47,336 nucleotides of DNA from an uncultured Salinimicrobium sp. (lineage in GTDB: Bacteria; Bacteroidota; Bacteroidia; Flavobacteriales; Flavobacteriaceae). How positions within the stretch are numbered: position 1 is the first letter of the stretch; every line of letters begins with the position of its first letter. The stretch lies in assembly GCA_946887025.1 (NCBI GenBank), contig CAMPJY010000003.1, forward strand, positions 1-47,336, read 5' to 3'. Below the pieces are notes generated by a model that saw only the letters and a program-made list of their open reading frames with translations, was not told the DNA's origin and did no database searches. Positions 34,561-42,520 of this stretch are shown here, piece after piece. The translations under genes and the position numbers were made by a program.

Positions 34561-35778
34561 ATGAAAGAAAAAGCCATATTGCATATGGATCTGGATACAT
34601 TTTTTGTATCGGTTGAGCGGCTGCTGGATTCCCGGCTGCAGCAGCGACCCATTCTGGTAGGGGGGCTGGGGGATCGCGGAGTGGTGGCAGCCTGCAGTTA
34701 CGAGACCCGCAGGTTTGGCGTACACTCGGGGATGTCGATGTCGATAGCGCGGAAACTTTGTCCCCAGGCGGTGGTAATAAAAGGGAACGCAGGTACCTAT
34801 ACCAAATTTTCACAGGATGTGACCGATATCATAAAGGACCAGGTACCTTCTTTTGAAAAGGCCAGTGTGGATGAGTTCTACGCCGACCTCACAGGTATGG
34901 ATCGTTTTTTTGGGACCTATCAGTTTTCTATCGAATTGCGACAGCGTATAATAAAGGAAACGGGCCTGCCCATCTCCTTTGGGCTCTCGCGGAATAAGGT
35001 AGTGTCCAAGATAGCCACGGGAGAAGCGAAACCCAACAACCAGCTGATGATTCAGACGGGAGGGGAAAGATCTTTTCTGGCACCGCTTTCGGTGAGCAGG
35101 ATTCCGATGATAGGGGGCAAGACCTTCGAGAAGCTGCTGGGACTGGGAGTGTGTCGCATAGAGACCATCCAGCAGATGCCGGTGGAATTGCTGGAGAGCG
35201 TGCTGGGGAAAAATGGAAGGACCATCTGGAAAAGGGCCCATGGGATTGACGAGGTGCCCATCATCCCTTTTCACGAACGCAAATCCATCTCGGCCGAACG
35301 CACCTTCCACCGGGATACCATCGATATGATGAAGCTGGAGTCCACTCTGGTGGCGATGACCGAGAGTCTGGCCTATCAGCTGCGGCAGGGAAACAAACTG
35401 ACTTCCAGCATAAGTGTTAAGATCAGATATTCTGATTTCAATACCTATACCAGGCAGGCGCAGGTTCCCTATACCAGTGCCGATCATATTCTGATCCCGC
35501 AGGTACAGGAACTGTTCAGGCAGCTGTATAACCGCCGGCTTTTGATACGGCTTATCGGGGTAAGATTCACAGGTCTGGCAGGCGGTCATTACCAGATCAA
35601 CCTCTTCGACGATTCCCAGGAGATGCTGGACCTGTACAGCTCCATAGACCGGATCCGCAACCGTTTCGGGGAACACAGCGTAATGCGGGCCTCCACCATT
35701 GGCGGCGCCAGCATAGGCAGGATGTCCAACCCCTTCAATGGAGAACCGCCGGTGTTACTGGCACATAGGCAACAATGA
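34561..35778 (+). CDS. dinB: Y-family DNA polymerase (DinB / Pol IV type)
   Basis: Translesion DNA polymerase of 405 aa. Metal-binding catalytic residues are intact: D10 (HMDLDTFFVSVE) and D104-E105 (ASVDEFYADL). Palm, thumb (helix-hairpin-helix around 180-205) and little-finger domains follow in order. A clamp-binding motif QINLF lies at 345-349. It is therefore a real polymerase and not an ImuB-like pseudo-polymerase. It is followed directly by a DnaE-type polymerase on the same strand, and a promoter with an overlapping inverted repeat precedes it. The pair looks like a damage-tolerance operon. Confidence 0.93.
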   Translation: MKEKAILHMDLDTFFVSVERLLDSRLQQRPILVGGLGDRGVVAACSYETRRFGVHSGMSMSIARKLCPQAVVIKGNAGTYTKFSQDVTDIIKDQVPSFEKASVDEFYADLTGMDRFFGTYQFSIELRQRIIKETGLPISFGLSRNKVVSKIATGEAKPNNQLMIQTGGERSFLAPLSVSRIPMIGGKTFEKLLGLGVCRIETIQQMPVELLESVLGKNGRTIWKRAHGIDEVPIIPFHERKSISAERTFHRDTIDMMKLESTLVAMTESLAYQLRQGNKLTSSISVKIRYSDFNTYTRQAQVPYTSADHILIPQVQELFRQLYNRRLLIRLIGVRFTGLAGGHYQINLFDDSQEMLDLYSSIDRIRNRFGEHSVMRASTIGGASIGRMSNPFNGEPPVLLAHRQQ

Positions 35779-35818
35779 GGCAAATTTCAAAAAAAGCAAA
35801 TTTCAAATTCCAAAGGCC

Positions 35819-38797
35819 TTGTACCTGAACTGTCATTCATATTATTCTCTGCGCTACGGGACTTTTCCGGTGGAGGCGCTGTGCGAGCTGGCGAAGGAGA
35901 ATAAGGTAAGGCGGGTGGCGCTGACGGATATCAACAACACCTCGGCCTGCCTGAATTTCATAAAAATGGCCCCGGAATATGACATTCAGCCGGTGGTAGG
36001 CATAGACTTCAGAAATGGCGTGCAGCAGCAATACGTGGGGCTGGCCCGCAATAATGAAGGTTTTCGGGAGCTGAACCTGCTGCTGTCGGAACACCTGCAT
36101 GCCGAAAAAGAATTTGCAGAAGAGGCCCCGCCCTTACCTGCCTGTTATATAATCTATCCGCTGGAGAAGCTGCTGGCCGGCAAGAAAAAGGAATTCAGGG
36201 AAAATGAGTTTATAGGAGTTTCAGTGGAGAGTCTTCGGAAACTCCGGTTCTCGCCTTACCTGCACTTCAAAAACAAGCTGGTGCTGCTGCAGACGGTGAG
36301 TTTCCGCAACAAAAGAGATTTCAACGCCCATCGCCTGCTGCGCTGTATTGGCAACAATACACTGCTGAGCAAGCTGCCGGAGAGCGAACAGGGAAAGAGC
36401 AGCGATAGCATGCGGCCTCCCGAACTAATTGAGAAGGAGTTTGAGGATTTCCCTCATATTCTTGAGAATACCGAAAACCTGATGGCTGACTGCTCCCTGG
36501 ATTTTACATTTGGAAAAAGTAGTGTCAACCAGAACCTGCAGGTTTTCGGGAACAGTAAAGAGGAGGACGCAGAGACCCTGAGGCAGCTGTGTTACGCACA
36601 GCTCCCGAAGCGTTATCCTGAGCCTTCCGGGAAGGTGCTGGAACGAGTGGAGCGCGAATTGACAGCCATTATTGATCTGGGTTTCGTTTCCTACTTTCTG
36701 ATCAATCATGATATCATACAATACGCCAGGTCGAAGAATTATCCTTTTATTGGCCGGGGAAGTGGCGCCAATTCGGTGGTGGCCTATGTGATAGGGATCA
36801 CCAATGTGGATCCAATAGAACTGGACCTTTATTTCGAACGTTTCATTAATTCCGCCCGGAATTCCCCACCTGATTTTGACATTGACTTCTCCTGGAAACA
36901 CCGGCAGGATGTGACGGCTTATATCTTCAGCAGATTTGAACATACTGCCCTGCTCACCACCTATGTGACCTTTAAGCGCAGGGCGATGGCCCGGGAACTG
37001 GGAAAGGTGTTCGGGCTGCCCAAGGAGAATATCGACAAGCTCTCCGCGGGGCATTTCAATTATAAGGAACTGGATGAGCTGGAGAAGCTGGTGCTCAGTT
37101 ATTCTTACCTGATCGAAGGTTTCCCCAATTACTTAAGCGTACATTCCGGCGGAATCATGATCCTGGGGAGTTCGGTATATAACTTTGCCGCCACTTTTGT
37201 ACCCCCCAAGGGCTTTGCAACTGTTCAGATAGATATGAACATCAGCGAGGAAGTAGGGATCCATAAGTTTGATATCCTGGCTCAGCGGGGATTGTCCAAG
37301 ATCACGGATGCCATTGAAATCGTCAGGCAGAACCAGCCGCAGGCTTATATCGAAGACATTGACAATGTCTCCGTCTTCAAGAACGATCCTGAGATCAACA
37401 ACTTGTTGACCAAAGGGGACTGCATGGGGGTATTTTATGTAGAATCGCCAGCCATGCGGGGATTGTTTCAGAAGCTGCAGACGAAGAATTACCTGGAGCT
37501 GGTGGCGGCAAGCTCCATTATCAGGCCCGGGGTCTCTAATGGGGGAATGAAGGAAGAATACATAAGGCGCCACCGTGATCCGGAACGCAGGAAGCAGGCG
37601 CATCCCGTATTGGCAGAGATCCTGGACGAAACCTATGGGGTGATGGTATATCAGGAGGACGTGCTGAAAGTGGCGCATTACTTTGCGGGCCTCACGCTGG
37701 AAGAGGCCGATGTGCTGCGACGGGGAATGAGCGGGAAGAAAACTTCCAGAGGACAGATTGAAAAAATAGAACAGCAGTTCAGGGAGAACTGTCGGGAGAA
37801 GGGGTATTCGGAGCAGCTCATCAAGGAGGTGTGGGACCAGATCGCTTCTTTTGCAGGATACGCCTTTCCCAAAGGGCATTCGGCTTCCTATGCGGTGGAG
37901 AGTTATCAGAGCCTGTACCTGAAGCGGTACTTTCCCCTGGAATTCATGGTAGCAGCCATCAATAATGGGGGCGGATTTTACGATGTGGAGACTTATATAC
38001 AGGAAATCCGCAACTGCGGGGGAATGGTGCATCCGCCCTGTATCAACAAGAGCGATCATCCCAATGTGATCGATGGAAAAGACATCTATCTGGGATTGGG
38101 GTATATCAAGGAGCTGGAGTCAAAGACCATTCAGCAGATCCTGGAGAATCGGCAGTTCTTTGGAGAATTTGGGTCGCTGGATGATTTTATAGACCGGGTG
38201 GATATTTCCCTTGAGCAACTCAGTATTCTTCTGAAGGTAGAAGCTTTCAGATTCACGGGGCTGGATAAACATCACCTGCTGTGGAAGGCGCACTTCAAAC
38301 TGAACAGGAACCACGGCAGATCGCTGCAGGGGGTGCTTTTCAAACCCCAGCACCGGGATTTCGACCTGCCCGAATTCACTTATTCCAGATTGATAGATTA
38401 TTACGACCAGCTGGAGGTGCTGGGGTTTTCGCTTCACAGCCATTTCGACCTGCTGAAGGAACCCATGAAGCCTTCAGTAAAGGCCAGAGACCTGAAGAAT
38501 TATATAGGTAAGGATATCAGCATCTACGGGAACCTGATCAATGCCAGAAGGATCTCCACCGTCAACAATAAGTTTATGGGTTTCGGTACTTTTTATGATG
38601 CGGATAATGCGGTTTTTGACATTGTACAGTTCCCTCCCGTATCTGATAAATATCCGCTGCACAGCAAGGGCATCTTTTTATGTCATGGCACTGTGATCGA
38701 GGAGCTGGGGTATGTTTCCCTTAGTGTCAAATGGCTGCAACGGCAGGATACCGCCGGAGATCCCAGAAGACAGAGGGGGTATAAAAATGTTTCGTAG
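35819..38797 (+). CDS. DnaE-type DNA polymerase III alpha subunit (short, probably error-prone)
   Basis: C-family polymerase of 992 aa, shorter than replicative DnaE (about 1,150). N-terminal PHP domain (YLNCHSYYSLRYGT, ALTDINN); the usual TDH metal histidine is Ile38, so PHP nuclease activity is doubtful. Catalytic aspartates are D354 and D356 (PDFDIDF) and D485 (HKFDIL). Helix-hairpin-helix and OB-fold regions (about 910-975, ISIYGNLINARR) follow; the tau-binding C-terminus of replicative enzymes is absent. The frame is open from 35738, inside dinB, but TTG at 35819 gives the opening MYLNCHSYYSLRYG that I recall for this clade. Coupling to dinB suggests a DnaE2-like mutagenic role. Confidence 0.88.
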   Translation: MYLNCHSYYSLRYGTFPVEALCELAKENKVRRVALTDINNTSACLNFIKMAPEYDIQPVVGIDFRNGVQQQYVGLARNNEGFRELNLLLSEHLHAEKEFAEEAPPLPACYIIYPLEKLLAGKKKEFRENEFIGVSVESLRKLRFSPYLHFKNKLVLLQTVSFRNKRDFNAHRLLRCIGNNTLLSKLPESEQGKSSDSMRPPELIEKEFEDFPHILENTENLMADCSLDFTFGKSSVNQNLQVFGNSKEEDAETLRQLCYAQLPKRYPEPSGKVLERVERELTAIIDLGFVSYFLINHDIIQYARSKNYPFIGRGSGANSVVAYVIGITNVDPIELDLYFERFINSARNSPPDFDIDFSWKHRQDVTAYIFSRFEHTALLTTYVTFKRRAMARELGKVFGLPKENIDKLSAGHFNYKELDELEKLVLSYSYLIEGFPNYLSVHSGGIMILGSSVYNFAATFVPPKGFATVQIDMNISEEVGIHKFDILAQRGLSKITDAIEIVRQNQPQAYIEDIDNVSVFKNDPEINNLLTKGDCMGVFYVESPAMRGLFQKLQTKNYLELVAASSIIRPGVSNGGMKEEYIRRHRDPERRKQAHPVLAEILDETYGVMVYQEDVLKVAHYFAGLTLEEADVLRRGMSGKKTSRGQIEKIEQQFRENCREKGYSEQLIKEVWDQIASFAGYAFPKGHSASYAVESYQSLYLKRYFPLEFMVAAINNGGGFYDVETYIQEIRNCGGMVHPPCINKSDHPNVIDGKDIYLGLGYIKELESKTIQQILENRQFFGEFGSLDDFIDRVDISLEQLSILLKVEAFRFTGLDKHHLLWKAHFKLNRNHGRSLQGVLFKPQHRDFDLPEFTYSRLIDYYDQLEVLGFSLHSHFDLLKEPMKPSVKARDLKNYIGKDISIYGNLINARRISTVNNKFMGFGTFYDADNAVFDIVQFPPVSDKYPLHSKGIFLCHGTVIEELGYVSLSVKWLQRQDTAGDPRRQRGYKNVS

Positions 38798-38814
38798 ATA
38801 CCCCTGAATTTCTA

Positions 38815-38851
38815 CACGAATGCAATAATATCATTCGTGAATTCGTGGCAA
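38815..38851. repeat. Second copy of the CACGAAT/ATTCGTG palindrome
   Basis: CACGAAT (38815-38821) and ATTCGTG (38833-38839) flank an 11-nt spacer, the same loop length as at 1103-1151. The segment 38833-38851 matches the right arm of that copy at 17 of 19 positions. It lies between the dnaE-like gene and the converging SRAP gene. Confidence 0.7.
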
Positions 38852-38883
38852 CTAATCTCATACAAGAGCTTGCGACCTCGTCC

Positions 38884-39510
38884 TTACGAGATAGGGGAGA
38901 TGCTCGCCCTGAGCTCCACCTCATAAGGAAAACTGAAATCCGAAATCTCAGCCCCGGAAAGCCAGCGGTTCCTGTCCTCCTTTTTCAGCACTACCGGCAT
39001 GCGTTTTTTGTTGTTATGGATCTCGCTCATCAATTCATTGGCTTCGGTAGTGACAATGGAATAGGAGGGAAGGGTTTCCCCCGAAAGCGGATCTTTCCAG
39101 AAGGAATAAATTCCCGCAAAAGCGAACAATTCCTGGTCTGCCGGCTTTATGTAATATTTCTGTTTACTCCTGCCTTTGGCATCAAGCCACTGCCATTCAT
39201 AATATCCGTTCGCCAGTATAAGGCAACGGTTCTTCACCGAATCCCTGAAAGCGGGTTTTGAGGTCAGGGTTTCGATCTTGGCGTTAAGAGTCATTTTCTT
39301 AATGCTGTCATCCTTGGCCCAGAAAGGAATGAGGCCCCATTGGAACATATTGATCTCCTCCCTGTTTTCGTCAGTGATCACGGGAGTCTTTAGGAAATCA
39401 AAGGCATTAATTTCCTCTCTGGGAATATAGGCTTCCGGTTCTATAAAACTGGAATCAAAAGCTATTTCTATCTCCTTTATCTTCGAATTAAGCTGAGTGC
39501 GGTAACACAT
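38884..39510 (-). CDS. SOS response-associated peptidase (SRAP family, YedK/HMCES)
   Basis: Protein of 208 aa that forms a DNA-protein crosslink with abasic sites in single-stranded DNA, shielding them. All key residues are visible: C2 (exposed after Met removal), N76 (LNAKIET), E105 (NGYYEW) and H165 (SEIHNNKKRMPVVL). It converges on the dinB-dnaE operon, a frequent neighbour of SOS polymerases, so a common role in coping with damaged templates is likely. A single-copy CACGAAT repeat lies in the gap between them. Confidence 0.94.
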   Translation of the reverse strand: MCYRTQLNSKIKEIEIAFDSSFIEPEAYIPREEINAFDFLKTPVITDENREEINMFQWGLIPFWAKDDSIKKMTLNAKIETLTSKPAFRDSVKNRCLILANGYYEWQWLDAKGRSKQKYYIKPADQELFAFAGIYSFWKDPLSGETLPSYSIVTTEANELMSEIHNNKKRMPVVLKKEDRNRWLSGAEISDFSFPYEVELRASISPIS

Positions 39511-39630
39511 GGACCCCGGGATTTATTCCGAATTTAAGAAATTATTTCTTCAACTATCAGATCTTAACTAATTCCGGAAAGCAAAAAGAAATCTTCACAA
39601 GATAATCTCAGGACCTCTCTCTGAACATAT

Positions 39631-39733
39631 AAGGGTTAAATTATGTTCAGATTAAAGTTATTTAAGGGTCAAATAAGGGGTCAACCCCTATATAACCCTA
39701 ATTTAACCCTTATTTAACCCTAATTTGACCCTT
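39631..39733. repeat. 11-bp ATTTAACCCTT / ATTTGACCCTT repeat element with inverted copies
   Basis: Four head-to-tail 11-bp units on the plus strand: 39690-39700, 39701-39711, 39712-39722 and 39723-39733, alternating ATTTAACCCTx and ATTTGACCCTT. Inverted copies lie to the left: AAGGGTTAAAT at 39631-39641, AAGGGTCAAAT at 39664-39674, and a degenerate one at 39675. A centre of symmetry AGGGGT-CA-ACCCCT falls at 39676-39689. Confidence 0.85.
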
Positions 39734-39863
39734 ATTTGATTGGGAGAAGGTCGGAAGAAAATTCAGTGGGTTTATTCCATTTCTCCGGTCGTTTTCAGAA
39801 CTGTTAGGTCTGGATGAATTAGAATTGCAGATTTGTCCCGGAGGACAATTCCATCTAGATAGC

Positions 39864-39883
39864 GTAGTGACGCGATTTATCGC
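39864..39883. repeat. GTAGTGACGCGATTTATCGC palindrome, copy 2
   Basis: Contains the dyad GCGAT-TT-ATCGC (39872-39883). The first 18 nt are identical to 41921-41938. See also the copy at 34403. Confidence 0.75.
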
Positions 39884-39936
39884 ATTTCACAAATCCGGGA
39901 GGAACCCACTTCAAATGAATCATGCCTCTTGATTTG

Positions 39937-39955
39937 CCACCAATTCAGCTGGTGG
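39937..39955. repeat. CCACCA-N7-TGGTGG hairpin
   Basis: Six-bp perfect stem with loop ATTCAGC in a gene-free region. A second short hairpin, GGGC-TTTA-GCCC, lies at 39981-39992. Both resemble dispersed palindromes I recall from Bacteroidetes spacers. Confidence 0.5.
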
Positions 39956-40026
39956 ACCGGCAATTCTTCTTTCATGTCCCGGGCTTTAGCCCAATTTCAA
40001 TTCCGGAGCTATATCCCTGGTGCTTT

Positions 40027-40572
40027 TTATCTATAGTCCCGGTTGCTGGCATTCCTTCTGGACAGGAGAATTAGGGCGGTAGCTATCCCAGCAGCCACCC
40101 CTACGGTTGCAGCAGACTTGATGAGAAAGCCTTTGCGATCATATTTCCATTCTGCTTTCCAGCCTCGTTCCGCAAAGGTATTGGGGAAAATTCCATGTCT
40201 CAGATCATCCAGCATCCCCTCAAAAACTCCAATCCTGTCAGCGAGCACCAGAGGCAACCATCTTCCGTAGCTGGATTCACTTTTCTTGAAGGCGGCCCGG
40301 CGTATCATTCCGCTCAGGCCTGAGGGAGGGACTGAGGTCCCGAAAACCGCGGTGATATTAGGCCGTTCTACCGACCTCAGGACCTCGATATTCACCGATT
40401 GCTGAGGTGGCCTTTCCCAGGAATATCCTTCAATTTCCTCATCAGTGCGTTCTTTCATGGGATAGGTGGGATCATTTTTTGGATCGGCATCTATTCCCCA
40501 TCCTTTTATATGGCTATGGTCACCGCCCCTTTCATTTCTGAAATCCTCGGGTCTGGTTTCATCTGTTGTCAT
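40027..40572 (-). CDS. Unknown protein with C-terminal membrane anchor
   Basis: I do not recognise this 181-aa protein. Residues 1-55 are charged and hydrophilic (Asp, Glu, Arg, Gly, His). Residues about 68-95 (ERPNITAVFGTSVPPSGLSGMIRR) look conserved in style, with a Gly/Pro turn. Then a helical stretch (ESSYGRWLPLVLADRIGVFEGML) and a C-terminal membrane helix at about 150-170 (AATVGVAAGIATALILLS) ending in basic residues. It lies 45 nt after the alcohol dehydrogenase on the same strand and is probably co-transcribed with it. A tail-anchored cytoplasmic partner of that enzyme is possible. Confidence 0.75.
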   Translation of the reverse strand: MTTDETRPEDFRNERGGDHSHIKGWGIDADPKNDPTYPMKERTDEEIEGYSWERPPQQSVNIEVLRSVERPNITAVFGTSVPPSGLSGMIRRAAFKKSESSYGRWLPLVLADRIGVFEGMLDDLRHGIFPNTFAERGWKAEWKYDRKGFLIKSAATVGVAAGIATALILLSRRNASNRDYR

Positions 40573-40617
40573 AACATTTTCTGTTTATAGGTTTAAGTAC
40601 GGTTTTTCTTCCGGCTT

Positions 40618-41775
40618 TTAAGAAGTCGCAGAGGGAGGGATCAGTACTGGTTTAATGCAGTTATCAAGTTTGGTGGACATAAGATGGTATCCTTCCGCTA
40701 CTTCTTCCAGGGGAAGACGATGGGTTATAATAGCTTTTGGATCTATAATGCCATTTTTCACGTGCTCTATAATTCGCGGGAGCAGCCTTTTCACTGAACA
40801 TTGATTAGCGCGGATGGTGATTCCCTTGTTCAGCACATTTCCAATGGGTACAAGGGCATTGGTAGGACCATAAACTCCGACGATGGAGACGATCCCTCCT
40901 TTCTTGACAGAATTGATGGCCCAGTGAAGCGCGGTAGTGGAGCCGCCCTGAAGCAGAAGCTTTCTGCCGAGTAAGGTATTCATGGCATCCCCTGCGGCCT
41001 CACAGCCCACGGCGTCGATACAGACATCGGCCCCCAGGGAATCCGTGATCTTTTTGATGAAGACTACAGGATCTTCGAGTTCCTTAAAATTATATACATC
41101 ACATTGGGCGTAATTTTTAACGAATTCAAGCCGATAATCCAGCTGGTCAATGACGATTACCCGCCCTGCACCAAAGAGCCACGAGCATTTTGCTGCCATG
41201 ATCCCTATCGGGCCGGCACCAAATACCACCACGGTATCTCCTTTTTGAATACCCCCCATTTCTGCAGCCTGATAACCTGTAGGCACCACATCGGTAAGCA
41301 GGACGGCATCATCAAGATCCATCCATTCCGGAATTATGGTAGGGCCCACATCGGCATAAGGGACCCTGGCATATTCTGCCTGCCCCCCGTGAAATCCTCC
41401 CGCAGTATGGGAATACCCAAATACCCCACCTACGGCAGTAGCCTGGGTATTGGCCTCGTGGCAGTTCCCATATAATTTCTGCTTACAGAAAGCGCAACGC
41501 CCACAGGCAATATTGAAAGGGACCATTACCTTGTCCCCGACTTTCAGTTTCTCTACTGAGGAGCCGATTTCCACCACCTCCCCGATGAATTCGTGCCCAA
41601 AAGTTGTCCCCACCCGGGTATCAGGCACCAGGCCATGATACAGGTGAAGGTCAGAGCCACAGATGCAGGATCGCAGGACCCTTACTATTGCGTCTTCGGG
41701 ATGTTCAATTTCAGGATAAGGTCGGTTATGATCGGCGCGGACTCTGAAGGGTCCGCGATAGTTTACTGCTAACAT
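40618..41775 (-). CDS. Zinc-dependent alcohol dehydrogenase (MDR superfamily)
   Basis: Medium-chain dehydrogenase of 385 aa. Catalytic zinc ligands are C39 (CICGSDLH) and H61-E62 (GHEFIGEV). Structural zinc cysteines are C91, C94, C97 and C105. The Rossmann fold has VVFGAGPIGIMAAKC around 178-192 with an acidic residue after it (VIDQLD), which favours NAD over NADP. Overall it resembles the formaldehyde-dehydrogenase-like/threonine-dehydrogenase branch, so the substrate could be formaldehyde or another alcohol. Followed by a small membrane protein; the upstream spacer carries a dispersed palindrome. Confidence 0.92.
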   Translation of the reverse strand: MLAVNYRGPFRVRADHNRPYPEIEHPEDAIVRVLRSCICGSDLHLYHGLVPDTRVGTTFGHEFIGEVVEIGSSVEKLKVGDKVMVPFNIACGRCAFCKQKLYGNCHEANTQATAVGGVFGYSHTAGGFHGGQAEYARVPYADVGPTIIPEWMDLDDAVLLTDVVPTGYQAAEMGGIQKGDTVVVFGAGPIGIMAAKCSWLFGAGRVIVIDQLDYRLEFVKNYAQCDVYNFKELEDPVVFIKKITDSLGADVCIDAVGCEAAGDAMNTLLGRKLLLQGGSTTALHWAINSVKKGGIVSIVGVYGPTNALVPIGNVLNKGITIRANQCSVKRLLPRIIEHVKNGIIDPKAIITHRLPLEEVAEGYHLMSTKLDNCIKPVLIPPSATS

Positions 41776-41920
41776 ATTTTCTGAGCTTTATTATTAATTT
41801 CTGATGAACCCGAAAAATGTAATCTGCTGAACTTTCGGGACTTGCACTTAAAATTAGATAAAGCTACGCCCGATGGAAAGTTTTTAACTGAACTTTAATC
41901 ACTCCTTCAACTTTCCAATT

Positions 41921-41938
41921 GTAGTGACGCGATTTATC
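41921..41938. repeat. GTAGTGACGCGATTTATC repeat, copy 3
   Basis: Identical over 18 nt to 39864-39881 and in the same orientation. The two copies bracket the alcohol dehydrogenase and its small neighbour. Confidence 0.75.
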
Positions 41939-41960
41939 CTGTTCAGTTATTGCCTGAGAA

Positions 41961-41992
41961 AAAGAAAAAAGGGCAGGGTTTCAACCCTGCCC
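41961..41992 (-). terminator. Terminator of the HxH-rich lipoprotein gene
   Basis: GGGCAGGGT (41971-41979) and ACCCTGCCC (41984-41992) form a perfect 9-bp stem with a 4-nt loop. Read on the minus strand it is followed by TTTTTTC, a classical terminator 32 nt after the lipoprotein stop. Confidence 0.9.
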
Positions 41993-42023
41993 TCCAAAAA
42001 TACATACACCTAGTAACCTTCCA

Positions 42024-42443
42024 TCATGCTGTCGCGCATTTGACATTCACACTATGGGTGTGGCCCGAATTTGAGGTGGAGGAAACGGTGATCTCACTAT
42101 TGCTTTTCAAGGTCGCAAATTGTGCCGAAGTTATAGTGATCTGATGTATATGCTGATCGGTGCTTGCCTCGCTAAGGTTATAAGTCTTTTCCACCGCTGC
42201 ATCGACATCTTCCTTGGATACCATCACCTCATGCCCATGGTTTGCGCTTATATTGGTGTCGGTTCCATTCTGAACACAATTGCCCTGTGGATCCGGATCT
42301 GGATCGGGGTCCGGACCAGGACCAGGACCCGGACCTGGATCACCGCCTGAGTCGTCCGAACTGGAACAACCAATAAGGGAAACTACCGGGATTCCAATGA
42401 TGAGTCCGGCAGAGGTCTTTACGATAAATTCTTTTCTGTCCAT
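42024..42443 (-). CDS. Lipoprotein with three HxH motifs and a PG/PD-repeat tether
   Basis: Small lipoprotein of 139 aa. The signal peptide ends in lipobox SLIGC (C26). A tether of Pro-Gly and Pro-Asp dipeptides spans about 35-52. The remaining domain has three HxH motifs: H69-x-H71 (NHGHEV), H98-x-H100 (DQHIHQ) and H128-x-H130 (SGHTHS). C56 and C136 could form a disulfide. The repeated beta-strand pattern with HxH is typical of metal-binding sites, so a copper or zinc role is inferred; no assay is known to me. It has a clear terminator behind it. Similar HxH proteins occur in other Bacteroidetes from memory. Confidence 0.8.
   Translation of the reverse strand: MDRKEFIVKTSAGLIIGIPVVSLIGCSSSDDSGGDPGPGPGPGPDPDPDPDPQGNCVQNGTDTNISANHGHEVMVSKEDVDAAVEKTYNLSEASTDQHIHQITITSAQFATLKSNSEITVSSTSNSGHTHSVNVKCATA
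42289..42342. repeat. 54-nt imperfect hexamer repeat in the lipoprotein tether
   Basis: Nine units of the GGAxCx/GGxxCx type encode alternating Pro-Gly and Pro-Asp dipeptides on the minus strand. The unit is a multiple of three, so length changes would keep frame. Confidence 0.75.
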
Positions 42444-42520
42444 AATTTTGAGTTTTATAATTAATACATGTGGTTACTTCCTTATTATTTGTTTCTATGT
42501 TCCTGCTGCTGGTTAAGCAG

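Larger units (their letters stand above)
39511..40026. other. 516-nt gene-free, repeat-rich spacer
   Basis: No credible gene on either strand. It holds an 11-bp repeat element (39631-39733), a GTAGTGACGCGATTTA palindrome (39864-39883), CCACCA-7nt-TGGTGG (39937-39955) and GGGC-TTTA-GCCC (39981-39992). The remainder is unremarkable A/T-rich sequence. Confidence 0.8.

Noticed and set aside
34810..35676. Open minus-strand frame of 288 codons inside dinB
   Set aside because: Shadow frame opposite intact polymerase motifs.
35738..35818. Longer N-terminus for the DnaE-type polymerase
   Set aside because: It would overlap dinB by 41 nt and adds residues before the conserved PHP opening; the TTG at 35819 fits better.
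37133..38059. Open minus-strand frame of 308 codons inside the DnaE-type gene
   Set aside because: Shadow of a conserved polymerase; no family features.
42289..42342. Intergenic tandem repeat or CRISPR
   Set aside because: It is in-frame coding sequence for a Pro-Gly/Pro-Asp tether.
42470..42476. GTAACC on the minus strand upstream of the HxH lipoprotein as an ECF -35
   Set aside because: No CGTC or ACTCT-type -10 element lies 16 nt downstream.
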